Made by a program: the position numbers and the translations under genes. A stretch of DNA of 64,000 bases from Bathynomus jamesi. Taxonomy: Eukaryota > Arthropoda > Malacostraca > Isopoda > Cirolanidae. The stretch covers positions 124,001 through 188,000 of the forward strand of contig JAJOZX010003221.1 of the NCBI GenBank assembly GCA_023014485.1. Reading direction: 5' to 3'. Position 1 is the stretch's first letter; every line of letters begins with the position of its first letter. Below the pieces are notes generated by a model. It was not told the origin of the DNA, ran no database searches, and saw only the letters and a list, made by a program, of their open reading frames with translations. This document shows, in pieces, positions 41,414 to 52,748 of this stretch.

Positions 41414-43732
41414 TTAGTGTATGTGGTACCCCATATGATATACATCATTGTGTGTTTTTCTGATGATTAATGTTGTCAAATAGCTAAATCTAGGTAAAAG
41501 GATTGGATGTTTGCTTTTGTATGACAGTTTTGATTTGTCTAATCTCCCTTTACACCTTAGAAGGCCTTCCTCATCTCTGAACAAGTTTAGATCCACAACT
41601 ACTGATGGTACAGGTTCTTTTGTTTGTTTCCCATTAGTTAAGAATTCTAACTCTTTATTGTACTCTTTTTGTTGGGCTTGGCCTATCCAGTATTGGGTTG
41701 CAACTTCTGTATAATTATGATTATTTTTATTTAGCTGTTTGTTAATTGTAGCTAAACAGTTGTGAGCAAACCTCAAACAGTAGGCTGTCACCCTGACAAG
41801 TTTGTTGAAATCAGAATACTTTTCATAATTAGTGATTGGTTCAACCTTTTCATTTGAAAAGATTAAATTTAATGTCAAGTTAACTTGTTCCACAGGCCAT
41901 TGGTCTGTATTACAGAGCCACTTAGGTCCCATAAACCAAGTTTTGTTTGACTTCAACAACTTGTAGGATAAACCTCTGGTCAGAAAGTCTGCTGGATTCT
42001 GTTTAGTTGGAACATAGTGAAAGTTTACTTGTAGGCTTTCATTAGCGTCAGCTATTTCTTTTAGCCTATTTCTTACAAAGATATTCTTACTATTAATGCT
42101 ATCATTCCGTATCCAGGCAAGACAAATCTGACTGTCAAGCCAGACGTGGATATTAGTTATGAACACATCATAGTAAGCATCCTTAAGCAATGAAATGGTT
42201 TTAATGGCTAATGTAGCAGCCAATAGTTCCAATTGAGGTATGGTTCGGGTAGGTTTGAGAGGTGCAACTTTCCCTTTTGCATAAATTAGATGACTTTCTG
42301 TAGGGCTTACAAGATACGCACAGCACCCATAAGCTTGTGTGCTTGCATCAGCAAACACATGAAGCCTCTGGGGCTTATCCCTAAACCCACAGCACCTTTG
42401 AATTTTAATGTTCTGCACTTTTGTTAAATCAGTAGCTAACTTCTTCCAAGATTTTTGATTTTCATTTGTTATTGGATCATCCCACCCAACATTTGTCCTC
42501 CAAATTTCTTGGAGGAGAATCTTTGATTTTATTGTTGAAGGCAGGAATAGACCCATAGGATCAAAATTTTTGGAAGCCTCTGATAATATTTGTCTTTTAG
42601 TATTTGCTTCCTCATCAAGTTTAAAACCTTTAGTACAGATTGAATCATGACTGTTAGAAGTTGCATCCAAATACCAGTTCATACCTAAAGTTTTAATTCT
42701 GTCTGATGGCTCAGTAAGACCATTATTATCCTTTAAAATCTTTTTGTTTAAATCCTCATTATTTGAAATCCACTCTCTAAGTTCAAAGTTACCTTGTTGC
42801 ATAATGTTTTGAGAGTGTTCATAGACTTCAGATAATTCAGATTTTGTTGTCGTTGAGCCTATTAGATTGTCTACGTAAAAATGTTCCTTAAGGAAGTTCA
42901 ATGTTAGAGAGTTATTAAACTGGTTTAAATGATGTCTAATTGTCAATGCTAATAGGCTAGGTGAGCAATTGGCTCCAAACAACACAACATTAAATCTATA
43001 GGTTATGAACCCTTTATTCAAATCAAATGGATCCTTGAACCAAAAGAACCTAAGTTGGTTCTTATCATATTCATTTTTAAGATTTATTCTCAAAAATGCC
43101 TTTGAAATGTCACTTTGTACAGCATATTTGTCTAACCTGAACCTCAGTAAGATCTTCACAAGGTCAGAAATGAGATTAGGACCCTCAATCAAGCAATCAT
43201 TCAAACTGTGTTTATCACTGTCTTTGAGGCTACAATTATATACTACTCTGAGTTTTGTTGTTGGGGCATCTTGTCGATAAACCCCCCTGTGGGTTAAATA
43301 ATGACAACCATCTTTTTTAAAAGGGTTATTTGTTACTTCTTCAATGAAACCTTTCTGTAGCTGTTCTTTGAAGACATCATTATATGATAGAATATTGTTA
43401 TCTTGTTTGAGTTTTTTCATTACTTTATATAAATGTCCTTTAGCTACTTTGAGATTGTCTCTTAAAGTTGGACAATTTATTTTCCAAGGTAACTCAATAA
43501 AATAACTATTGTCTTTGCACTGAATGGTGTCTTCAAATCTTTCTACCATTAACTGATCTTCTGAAGTTTGATTTGTGTCATGTATACCTACAGATTCTAG
43601 CAACCATAAAGTTTGAATTGCCTCATCCAAAGTTTCATTTGATAATGATGAATTAATGTTCTCAGTTGAGATAATATTATTCAAAGTGTTGCTATTCTTA
43701 CAGGTGTTATGTAGGACTGAGTTGAGGCACAT
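41414..43732 (-). pseudogene. BEL pol: reverse transcriptase and RNase H (A17 region)
   Basis: The 772-residue frame contains the Pao-type RT: HRGVYRQDAPTTKLRVVYNCS, QSDISKAFLRINL (first catalytic Asp), VLFGANCSPSLLALTIRHHL and FYVDNLIG, where the usual YVDD is YVDN. The conserved A17 region DPMGLFLPSTIKSKILLQ and the RNase H motif LHVFADASTQAYGCCAYLV follow. It ends near DVYHMGY, where a one-base shift near 41420 moves the frame into the integrase. Confidence 0.85.
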
Positions 43733-43924
43733 AGTATTTGTTGGTCATGCACTGTTTTGGTTTAGGTCTAGGTTGTATTCTGATAGGTCACCCAAAGGGG
43801 CTATCCCTGATGGAGTCTGAATAGCTATACCATTACCTATCTCTACTATGCCCTTATGAATAAGATTAATATAATCTGCCCCTATTAGCATTTCAATGTT
43901 AGCTACTGTGTTGTTAGTGATATG

Positions 43925-45508
43925 TCAATCAGCTATTTTGTAGTGTTTTCCCAAATGATTTATGGTTTGTTCTAGTTTGGGTATAACCAGTTTGTTTTGT
44001 CCTACTTTAGAAATAATAACTGCTTCAATTTTCTTGAATTTACTTTCTAAATGTAGTTCTAGGTCAATTGTCTTATAGCTATTTTTGTCCGAGTTATCCT
44101 TAACAAAGGACGCAATATTGAGGTTTTGTTCATTCGGGTTTGGTGTCAAACCCAATTTATTAACTACATTTTTTGAAACAAATGTTTGTTGAGAACAACA
44201 GTCTATAAGACATCTCACTGGAGTGGTACTACCCTCACTATTCACTAAGTCCAAAGTAATAGTTGGTAAAAGAATCTCAGTGTTTCTTGTTACATTGTTT
44301 GAACAAGCAGAATGTCCCATGAAAGTGGCATTTTCTTGATTACCTTTGTTTGGGGGAGGTATCTTTTGAGTTTGAGTACTATTGTTTGGACACTTTGGTG
44401 AATCACACATTGATGAGACATGTCGTAAACTTTTACAAAACTTACACTTGAATCTTAATCTAGATTTACAGTCTTTCTTATAATGTCCCTGGCCAGTACA
44501 CTTTTTACACAGGTTCAACTGTTCACATCTTTTAGCCCTTTGGTTAAAATCTGAATATTTGTCACACCCAGTACTACTGTGTTCATTACTTGCACAAAAT
44601 TTGCAATGTGGTGTGTAAGTTGAGGCAGCAGTTACATTAAAGTTCTGTAATGTAGGTGTTCGTGTATTATAGTTGGTCACATTTGATTCTCCAGTATCAA
44701 GTTTTGTCTGTTTGGCTGTAGCTAGTTGGTCTCTGGGAACAGTCTTTGGTTTATCCATAGTCTGGGTCTTATGTGTTGGAAAATCTCTCAAGTTGTAATT
44801 AATTAGGATATTGGGGAAGTGTTTTCTTATTTGTTCTAAATTAGGATAATTTTCTCCCGTCTTTAGAATTAAATTATCTTTAACCCTCGAAGGAAGGCAC
44901 CTAAGTACTATGCTTTGTATAAGCCAAGATGAAGTTTTAATATCTATCTCATTACTAACCAGTTGTCCTATAATAGCTTCTAATTTTGTATAAAAAATTT
45001 CCATATCACTATGGTTATCTTTTATGGGTGCAAATTCAAAAATTTGTTGAGATAATGGGAATTGTACCGTGTCCCCTTCAAATGTTGGTACTAGCAAAAT
45101 GGGTAACTGAGCCCTCAATTCTTGTGACTCAGGATTTTGCATGCCACTTAAATTTTGTTGAAGGTTAGCCCTACTTTGATTAAAATCAGAATTAGGTTTT
45201 TTTGGTGTTAAGTCAGTCAACCGAGACCGTAGTCCCCTTATTTGCTGTTCAATTGAGCTTACCTGATCATCATCATCAGCGTAAAGGTCTATCAATTGTT
45301 CTTCAGCCATTTCGGATTCAACTAACTCTGAAATACTCTCATTAATGGCTATTATTTCCTTCTTTTTAATTTCTAATTTAATAATTACTCTCTCTATATT
45401 TTCCTTACCTGGTTGTGTAATATTGTTAAAAGTGTTCACAGCCTTTGTAACAGCTCCCAACTTTGCCCCCCTTTTCTTTTTTAACTTTTTCAATTCCTCA
45501 CTGTCCAT
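43925..45508 (-). CDS. BEL gag with zinc knuckles and protease region
   Basis: A 527-residue frame starting MDSEELKKLKKKRGAKLGAV. A coiled-coil-like N-terminus is followed by the gag core (LPILLVPTFEGDTVQF at about 145-160; SWLIQSIVLRCLPSRVKDNLI), then cysteine-rich knuckles (CKFCASNEHSSTGCDKY, CKKCTGQGHYKKDC, CKFCKSLRHVSSMC) at about 300-375. The protease begins near 430: RCLIDCCSQQTFVS takes the place of the usual DSG/DTG active site, so the triad is changed to Asp-Cys-Cys. The frame closes at 43925, about 190 bp before the pol frame. Confidence 0.85.
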   Translation of the reverse strand: MDSEELKKLKKKRGAKLGAVTKAVNTFNNITQPGKENIERVIIKLEIKKKEIIAINESISELVESEMAEEQLIDLYADDDDQVSSIEQQIRGLRSRLTDLTPKKPNSDFNQSRANLQQNLSGMQNPESQELRAQLPILLVPTFEGDTVQFPLSQQIFEFAPIKDNHSDMEIFYTKLEAIIGQLVSNEIDIKTSSWLIQSIVLRCLPSRVKDNLILKTGENYPNLEQIRKHFPNILINYNLRDFPTHKTQTMDKPKTVPRDQLATAKQTKLDTGESNVTNYNTRTPTLQNFNVTAASTYTPHCKFCASNEHSSTGCDKYSDFNQRAKRCEQLNLCKKCTGQGHYKKDCKSRLRFKCKFCKSLRHVSSMCDSPKCPNNSTQTQKIPPPNKGNQENATFMGHSACSNNVTRNTEILLPTITLDLVNSEGSTTPVRCLIDCCSQQTFVSKNVVNKLGLTPNPNEQNLNIASFVKDNSDKNSYKTIDLELHLESKFKKIEAVIISKVGQNKLVIPKLEQTINHLGKHYKIAD

Positions 45509-45823
45509 GTCTAAGTCAAAATTGTTTAACTGGGGATCGTAATGAAATAGAGGACAAGAAGAAATTACCAGAGAAGAGAGAGAACAGACAAAACAGTCAA
45601 GTTTAAATTTGGTTTAATCCCCCCCAAGTACTTGTGTGTCACTCAGGTCTAAGCTTATAAGAGAATGAGACTCCTTAAATGTAAATGTTTCCTAGTTAGG
45701 CCCTAGGTTGTAGACCTAATTAGGCTTGCTCAGGTTAGGCTTAGGCTAGACCATTTAGCCTAATTCTGCAATTTTTGTTAAGTAAGGTTAAGGTTTGTAA
45801 ATTCCCCACACACGGACCACCAA

Positions 45824-46502
45824 TGCGAAAAATGCTCTGTTTGAATTGGTCCACAATTAACCCACCCCTTATTTCTCCAGTCTAACTATAGAGTAGATCA
45901 AGTCTAGCCTAGAGGGGTCAGCCTAGAGATTCCGGAAATGGTCCAGAGCGGGCAGATAAATTGAGGTCCACAGTAGGATTCCTCACAAGATTAGGTTAGG
46001 GCAATCTACCTTCACCTTTGTTAAGCTATGAGTTGATGCTGGGTCTTAGGCCACAATGTAGGCCTAACTTGTCTGACCCAGCTTAATTTAATGTAATTAA
46101 CTGTCTGTGTAAAAACTCAATTAGTCACTTACTTTTAGTTATTGGAGTCTCTCCCTTCTCCGGTTGTCTCATTGTCGAGAGCGTACTTTGCTGGTACGTC
46201 CTCTCGCCCCGTTCTTCGTTTTCGTTCTCCTTTTGTTCTCCTCTTCGCGGGGCTTCTTGTACCAGCGTTGTCTTGGTTTATTCCTCAGTTGGTTTAGCGG
46301 TAATGTATCTCCATTACCGAGCACGCTCCTCCCACACAGTATATAAATACTAGTGTGGAGAATAACTCTGGTGAGCAACCAATTGGTTTCATCCACCCAG
46401 TTATTGACATAAAAGGAATTTATTAATTGTTAGATTAACTACCTACCTACTCAGTGAACCATTTTCGTTACCTCCCAACTACCCACTCATAAGTTTTCCA
46501 TA
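45824..46502 (-). repeat. 5' LTR of the BEL element
   Basis: Near-identical to 39235-39914. Confidence 0.9.
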
Positions 46503-46507
46503 GGGGT

Positions 46508-46867
46508 TGTTTGTGTGGGTAAGCTACCGTACTATAGCGTAGGTCCAGCCGGCCTAACTCTAAAACTAATTCCTACTCAGCCCTAACTTTAAAACTAATT
46601 CCTACTCAGCCCTAACTCTAAAACTAATTCCTACTCAGCCCTAACTCTAAAACTAATTCCTACTCAGCCCTAACTCTAAAACTAATTCCTACTCAGCCCT
46701 AACTCTAAAACTAATTCCTACTCAGCCCTAACTCTAAAACTAATTCCTACTCAGCCCTAACTCTAATACAATTCACTATTCAGCCCTAACTGGGGAGTAA
46801 CTAGATCAAATTTAAACCAAATCTAACCTACTTCACGTTATTTGGCCTAATTCGGTTTTGCTCTAGC
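46508..46867 (+). repeat. 29-bp tandem repeat in the Gypsy B1 leader
   Basis: Between 46552 and 46787 there are about eight units of ACTAATTCCTACTCAGCCCT + AACTCTAAA (29 bp). The array lies just before the gag ATG at 46868. Confidence 0.9.
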
Positions 46868-47600
46868 ATGTCGGTGATTGGCCATATAAGCCCCTACGAA
46901 GACTCTGGGGAGGACTTCGAAGTTTATGCCAATAGGGTGAGGTTGTTTTTCGAGGCAAATTCCATTCCTGATGCTAAGTACCTACCTTTTTAACTATAAT
47001 AGGCCCTAAAACGTTTGGTTTAGTTGTGGACCTAGTTTCTCCTAAAGCACCGGAAACTTGCACCTATAATGAATTGGTACAGGCCCTAACCGATCACTAC
47101 AAACCCCGAATAGTTCTCATCTATGAACGTTTCAAATTTTATTCGAGGCATCAGACGGGAAATGAAAGCATTGCAGAGTTTGTTGCAGAATAAAAAGCCA
47201 TAGCCGTACGTGTAAATTTGGGGACAAATTAGACGAAATGCTAAGAGACAGGTTTGTAATGGGTCTCAACGAAGAGTCTACCCAGAGAGCCCTATTAGCC
47301 ATACAGGACCTAACTTTTAGTTAGGCTGTAGAAATAGCTACGGCTAGAGAAGCAGCTGCTAAAGATGTTAGAGCTTTTGGCAATCACAGTAGTAAAGCCC
47401 AAAACGTAAATAGCTTTAAATCTTCTAGGCCTGGCAGACCTAATGAGCCTACTAGACAGGCAAATAAAAGGTATGAGGCGAATACGACTAAGCCTACTAA
47501 TTCTACTAAGCCTTCCAAGCCATGTACGGGGTGTGGAAAACACCATTGGAAGAAGGACTGCCCTTTTAAAGAAGCAGTTTGCCGAAACTAGTAAAATAGG
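46868..47600 (+). pseudogene. Gypsy B1 gag
   Basis: Starts MSVIGHISPYEDSGEDFEVYANR (ATG 46868), stops at a TAA near 46992, and resumes GPKTFGLVVDLVSPKAPETC, FYSRHQTGNESIAEFV. Further stops (47192, 47320 region) and shifts follow. The knuckle motif CTGCGKHHWKKDC is at 47525. Several breaks make it nonfunctional. Confidence 0.75.
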
Positions 47601-48921
47601 CCACATAGCTAAAGTGTGTTTTTCAAAGAAAACGAAGGGTGAAAATTCTAATTTTAACATTTCTAGTGTAAATCCTCAAACGGGAAATACTTCGAACATT
47701 GGAGTGGAGTACCTATTTTATGAGCAGCAAAGTGGGAATAATACAGGCCCATATATTGTAGAGGTAGGCCTAAATGGAATTACAGTTCCTCTAGAACTAG
47801 ATACAGGTGCTGCCCGAACTGTCATGTCCAAAACAGTTTTTGACAAAACTTTCAAAAATACACCTAAACTATATGCATCTCAAACTATATTAAAGAAATA
47901 TGGGGACATACAAATACCTATTTGTGGAGAAGCATCCGTCACAGTTACACTCAACCAGAAAACTTTGTCTCATCCCTTAACCCTTTTAGTGGTGGATGAG
48001 CAAGGGCCTACTCTACTAGGCTGTGATTGGATTGATGCTTTGAAAATGCCGATTGACAAAATCTTGCCAAAGGGTCAGGCAGATGTGCATACACTCTCAT
48101 ATCCGTCTGACATAGACTCATTGTTAAGGGAGTTTTCTTCTGTTTTTGGGCCTGAAGTAGGCAACCTAAAAGGCCATCAGGTCTGCATAGAAGTAGATCC
48201 TAATGTAACTCCGAAATTTTGTAAGGCTCGTTCAATTGCGCATGCACTGCGGGAGAAGGTAGATTTAGAAATTGACAGGCTGCTAAAAGATAAAATTATC
48301 GAACCAGTCACACACGCTAAGTGGGCTGCCCCAGTAGTTCCTGTACTAAAACCGGACAAGTCCGTGCGGTTATGTGGGGATTACCGTTTAACAGCAAATA
48401 GAGCCGTCCTTCTAGATTGCTATCCTATACCCAAGCCTGATGTATTATTTAGCTCTCTTGCTGGGGGTAAATATTTCACAAAACTTGATATGTCCCAAGC
48501 CTATGCTCAACTAAGTTTAGATGAAAACTCTAAAGAACTAACTATCATAAATACGCACCGAGGCCTATATAAGTACAATAGGCTATGCTATGGAATAGCA
48601 CCGGCTCCGGGTATTCAGAGGACAATGGACCAAGTTCTAGGTCACATTCCAGGGGTACTTTGCTTCCTAGATGATGTCCTCATTTCAGGTTCGTCTGAAA
48701 AAGAACACCTAACTAGATTAACCACGATTCTAAAACGACTCCGAGATGCCGGACTTAAGCTAAAGAGAGAAAAGTGTTCATGGGTCACTAATGAGGTTTC
48801 ATATTTAGGGTTCCGCATAGATGCCTCAGGCATTCATCCAACGGTGGATAAACTTGAAGCAATAAAAAATGCACCACCTCCACAAAACATCACACAGTTA
48901 CCAGTGGCGGCTCGTGACTAA
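47595..48921 (+). pseudogene. Gypsy B1 protease and reverse transcriptase
   Basis: Protease motif PLELDTGAARTVMS near 47795 and LLGCDWIDAL near 48015. RT motifs: IIEPVTHAKWAAPVVPVLK, VRLCGDYRLTANRA, YFTKLDMSQAYAQL (first catalytic Asp), YGIAPAPG and the catalytic CFLDDVLISG near 48665. The frame runs into a MITE at 48902. Relative to copy B2 it has lost three bases in the PG-x-FQR motif. Confidence 0.85.
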
Positions 48922-49126
48922 AAATTCTAGGGGTGCTGTCTCTAAGAAAGGGTTGAAATAATTACTGAAATAAAAGGATGAGCATTGAACAACGAATAAA
49001 AGTTTCAAAAGTTATTGAAAAAGTTATTCAGTGAGCTCATCCTTATATTGTTCTTGATTATTTAAATTGTAAATAAAAAATTATGGGTACTGCAGTTCCG
49101 CAGTGCCTACCGACGAGCCGCCACTG
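48902..49126. mobile_element. hAT-type MITE (225 bp)
   Basis: Ends CAGTGGCGGCTCGTGAC and ACGAGCCGCCACTG, flanked by perfect ACAGTTAC duplications (48894-48901, 49127-49134). Its sibling is at 51455-51680. Confidence 0.93.
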
Positions 49127-49134
49127 ACAGTTAC

Positions 49135-51037
49135 AAGCTTATTTAGGTCTCCTAAACTTTTATAGGAAATTTTTGCCTAGTGCATCGACTTTCCTTGAAC
49201 CCCTAAATAAGCTATTACGATCTGGGGAACAGTGGAGATGGCAGAAAACTCACAAGGAAGCATTTGAGGCTTCCAAGGACGTACTACTAAAGTCCACTCT
49301 CCTAGTGCATTATGATCCTAAACTTCCTCTCGTAGTTTCAGCAGACAGCAGTTCTTATGGAATTGGGGCAGTGTTATCTCACCACATTGATGGTGTAGAT
49401 AGGCCTATCTGTTTTGCTTCTAGAACACTAACTGAGACTGAAAGACGATACGCACAGTTGGAACGTGAAGCATTAGCCTTAGTATTTGCAGTAAAAAAAT
49501 TTCATTTCTATCTATGGGGTCATGAATTTAAATTAATTACTGACCATAAGCCTCTTTTAGGTTTATTTTCATCTAATAAAAATATTTCAGTTATGGCCTC
49601 AGGTAGGATTCAACGATGGCACTGATTCTACAAGCCTATAAATTTGATTTAGTACATCGGTCAGGTAAACTTCTAGGTACGGCTGATGTGCTAAGTAGGT
49701 TGCCCTTAGAAAATCCAAATGATTGTGTACCTATACCTACAGAATGGGTTCACTTGGTGGAGTTTTTGGAATCCACTCCAGTATCTGCGGTACAAATAGA
49801 GCAGTGGACAAAATCAGACCCTATTCTGTCTAGGGTCATCCATTACTGCTCAGTTGGTTGGCCTACTAAGGTTGAGAGTGAATTACCGCCTTTTTATCAA
49901 TGTCAGTCTGGACTCTCGATCCAAAATGGCTGTCTCTTATGGGGCCACAGAGTGATAATTCCGAATGAAGGCAGGTCGAATTTAGTGAAGGACCTTCACG
50001 CTGAACACATGGGTGCAACAAAAATGAAAGAGCTGGCGAGAGCTTATTTCTGGTGGCCTGGTTTAGATGGAGAACTCGAATCATTGGTTCGTTCCTGTCA
50101 AAACTGCCTAGAGAACAGAGATCTCCCAAGGAAAAGTCCACTTCATCCTTGGGAATGGCCTACTATACCGTGGCATAGGATCCATGTTGACTATGCAGGT
50201 CCTATAAATAATACTTATTTCCTAGTCATTGTGGACGCCTACTCTAAATGGGTGGAAATTTTTCCAACCACTTCCACGACTTTGGGTGTTACTATTCGCC
50301 TACTCCGTTCGGTTTTCGCTCGATGGGGTTTACCCGTAGTCCTGGTTTCCGACAATGGTACTTGTTTTACCAGTGAGGAATTTCGTTTTTTTGTCCACCT
50401 AAATGGCATTAGACATGTCCGGTCTAATGTTTTCCACCCGTCTACTAACGGTCTCGCGGAAAACATGGTCCGTACTTTCAAATCGGCCTTGCGTCATTCT
50501 CGTGGGGAGGAAATGCAAGTGGTGTTGGATAAATTTTTGTTTAAATATCGAATAATACCTCACACAACGACGGGGGTGTCTCCCTCTAAACTTATGATTA
50601 GCCGGGGAATTCGTTCAGTTTTCGATTTGTTACGTCCAAACGAAACGTTACAACAACGAGTTTTACGCCATCAGGAAAAACAGAAGTTGTACCAGGACAC
50701 TAAAAGAGGGAGAGTTATAGAAGCGCAACCTAATGATCCAGTTATGATTCGCAACTATGGTGCTGGACCAAAATGGGTTCCTGCAACTGTGCAGGAGAGA
50801 ACGGGCCCTGTTTCCTTCAAGTGCCAACTAGAAGATCGTCGTTTTATTAAACGCCATCAGGACAAGATATGGGAAAGTGAATTGGAGAAGGACCAGAGTC
50901 TTCCGGAAGAGATAACTGATCCTCCGGAAAATGGTTCAATTCGCCCGCCTATGCAGGTTGCACCTAATCCTACTACATCAACCCCGCTCCGCAGGTCGTC
51001 TAGGGTCCCTCACAACCCTGACAGACTAAACTTGTAG
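49135..51037 (+). pseudogene. Gypsy B1 RNase H and integrase
   Basis: RNase H (VSADSSSYGIGAVLSHH, LEREALALVFAVKKFHFYLWG, TDHKPL) lies at 49173-49615. Compared with copy B2 one G is missing near 49618, which breaks the frame. Integrase then runs openly to 51037 with the HHCC finger (LHAEHMGATK...CQNCLENR) and a D,D,E core (HVDYAGPI, SDNGTCFTSEEF, LAENMVRTF). The C-terminal GPVSFKCQLEDRR tail ends in NPDRLNL. The integrase half is the best-preserved part of this Gypsy copy. Confidence 0.85.
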
Positions 51038-51069
51038 GGGAGGAGTGAGGTGACGTGTGTGTGTATGTA

Positions 51070-51702
51070 TGTATATAGTCTAAAAGTCACTAAAGGATAA
51101 ATATCACTAAATCTAAGCTGAATGGCAAGAGTAAGGCATAAACGAACCAACGTGGCTGTTCGTATTGTTTTGGGCTAGCCTAGAGATGTTTTTTCCTATC
51201 TGACCTAATCGTTGGTGCTGAGTGTAATTAGGTGGTGTTTCTAAGGTGACAAATGGGGTAGGAAGTTGTCCGTACTTAAGTATAGTTTGGGGTAATGTCA
51301 GCTTCTAAATTGGTAATGTAAGACAGAGTTAGGTAGGCTGTTTGTGGGACACAGGAATCTAATGGTAGGCTCCCAAAGGAATATCTAATTCAACGCACTG
51401 GTAAGTGCCTTTGATTGTTTGCTAGAACCTAAGTAACCTAACTGGGGTGTCTACCAGGAGCGGCTCGCAGGTAGGCACTGTGAAACTGCAGCACCCCCAT
51501 GATCTTATGATCTTTATATTTAAATATTTAAAATAGCCTCTCTGATTGTTTTTTTTCAATGAACTTTGAGTTTTTAAATCAGATTATATCCTTTTTTCCT
51601 TAAACTATTTCAATGCCGAACGAATTGTTCGCAATTTCTGAGGCAGCACCCCCATAACTGAAAGTCACGAGCCACCACTGGTGTCTACCCCACGCTATCA
51701 CA
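51070..51702 (+). repeat. 3' LTR of Gypsy B1, interrupted by a MITE
   Basis: Same sequence as 38607-39008 with the 51455-51680 MITE inserted near its end. Confidence 0.85.
51455..51680. mobile_element. hAT-type MITE (226 bp) in the LTR
   Basis: Ends CAGGAGCGGCTCG and ACGAGCCACCACTG, flanked by GTGTCTAC duplications (51447-51454 and 51681-51688). Confidence 0.92.
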
Positions 51703-51749
51703 ATTGGTAAGGTCATCCATGTGTATATACAGAAAAGATAGGGTGATAA
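51703..51749 (-). pseudogene. LINE RT fragment (middle piece)
   Basis: The minus strand reads ILSPYLFCIYT, the RT block that follows the GG of RQGG. It sits between Gypsy B1 and the next hAT element. Confidence 0.6.
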
Positions 51750-51757
51750 TATACCCC

Positions 51758-52646
51758 CAGAGATGGGCAGTATCTTGTATCTTAAGATACAAAAAGTATC
51801 TTAAGATACAAGATACTGCCCATCTCTTAGATACTTTATTTTTGGAGGATCTTGAGAAGTATCTAAGATACATTTTGTCATGTAGCTTGTATCCCGGGAT
51901 ACACTTTCAAAGATACTTTCATAAGATACTTTTTAAATAGAGACGCTAATAACTATTCATGAAATATGATCATATCTGACGCACGTTGAAGCAGGCCGGC
52001 GATTGCTGTTACATGTTTGTACATGAATACTACCGTTGCACTGCGCGCACAGTCTCGGCACAGACGTACTCAGGTTTCATCTTGTATCCCGCGGTTTTAA
52101 TATGTTTTAACATGATTACAAATCAGGAATTACACATATATTTGCTTATTCCTGCAAATATATTTATTATGAGGAAAACTTTATTTTTTCTTCGTGAGTA
52201 GGTAACTGAGCATACCTGTATTAACAATTTATTTGAAATACATAAATTGAAAAAGTGTGGTTTATTTTATTTTTCCATACCTAAAAATGTTCAGGATTAT
52301 TTATACATATTTACTTTGTGCTTTCCTTTTAGTTATATCACTATATGAATACTGAGATATGAAGTACCATTGATTTGGCATTTATTTATATCCAGAAAAT
52401 ATAATAATAAACAATTGAATGAGACAACTCGTGCGCTCATGGCTCACCAGGTGAAACTAAACTCAAATAATTATTCTTTCAAAAGTATCTTGTATCTTAA
52501 AAATGTATCTTGTGTCTGTAACTTGTATCTGTATCTTGAAGATACAGTTTTTTCGAGTATCTTGTATCTGTATCTCAGATACATTTTTGTTGGGTATCTT
52601 GTATCTGTATCTCAGATACAATTTCCAAGTATCTTGCCCATCTCTG
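51758..52646. mobile_element. hAT-type nonautonomous element with AGATAC repeats
   Basis: Ends CAGAGATGGGCAGTATCTTG and CAAGTATC...TGCCCATCTCTG, with TATACCCC duplications (51750-51757 and 52647-52654). Both subterminal zones are dense in GTATCTTGTATC and AGATACAAG. The middle (51960-52440) is AT-rich and noncoding. Confidence 0.93.
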
Positions 52647-52654
52647 TATACCCC

Positions 52655-52748
52655 CTTGCCTAACACCATTAGTTACCTTAAAACCTGGTGATACACTGCT
52701 TTTCCATCTTACGAACATGGTCTGACCTGTATACCAGAATACAAGTAT
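52655..52748 (-). pseudogene. LINE RT fragment (upstream piece)
   Basis: The minus strand reads FWYTGQTMFVRWKSSVS, FKVTNGVRQGG, the RT block directly upstream of 51703-51749 in element order. Confidence 0.7.

Larger units (their letters stand above)
39235..46502 (-). mobile_element. BEL/Pao LTR retrotransposon (young insertion)
   Basis: LTRs at 39235-39914 and 45824-46502 (about 680 bp) differ at only a few positions by eye (for example TCTGGTGTAA versus TCTGTGTAA). A 5-bp GGGGT duplication flanks it (39230-39234 and 46503-46507). Coding is on the minus strand: gag-protease, RT-RNase H, integrase. The insertion lies in the leader of Gypsy B1. Confidence 0.92.
38607..51702 (+). mobile_element. 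Gypsy LTR retrotransposon B1, holding a BEL element and two MITEs
   Basis: LTRs are at 38607-39008 and about 51070-51702 (TGTATATAGTCTAAAAGTCA...CCCCACGCTATCACA). The right LTR contains a MITE. After the left LTR comes TTTGGCGACGAGGATGG, the likely primer-binding site. Internal sequence is interrupted at 39234 by a BEL element. Gag resumes at 46868 and pol ends at 51037. A polypurine tract (AGGGGAGGAGTGAGG) lies at 51035-51049. No unambiguous target duplication was found. Confidence 0.85.

Noticed and set aside
49866..50481. Minus-strand ORFs opposite the Gypsy B1 integrase
   Set aside because: Shadows of a well-supported integrase frame on the plus strand.
38600..51710. A target-site duplication for Gypsy B1
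   Set aside because: The left flank is occupied by a MITE duplication (GATATATA) and the right flank reads ATTGG; no 4-6 bp match is convincing.
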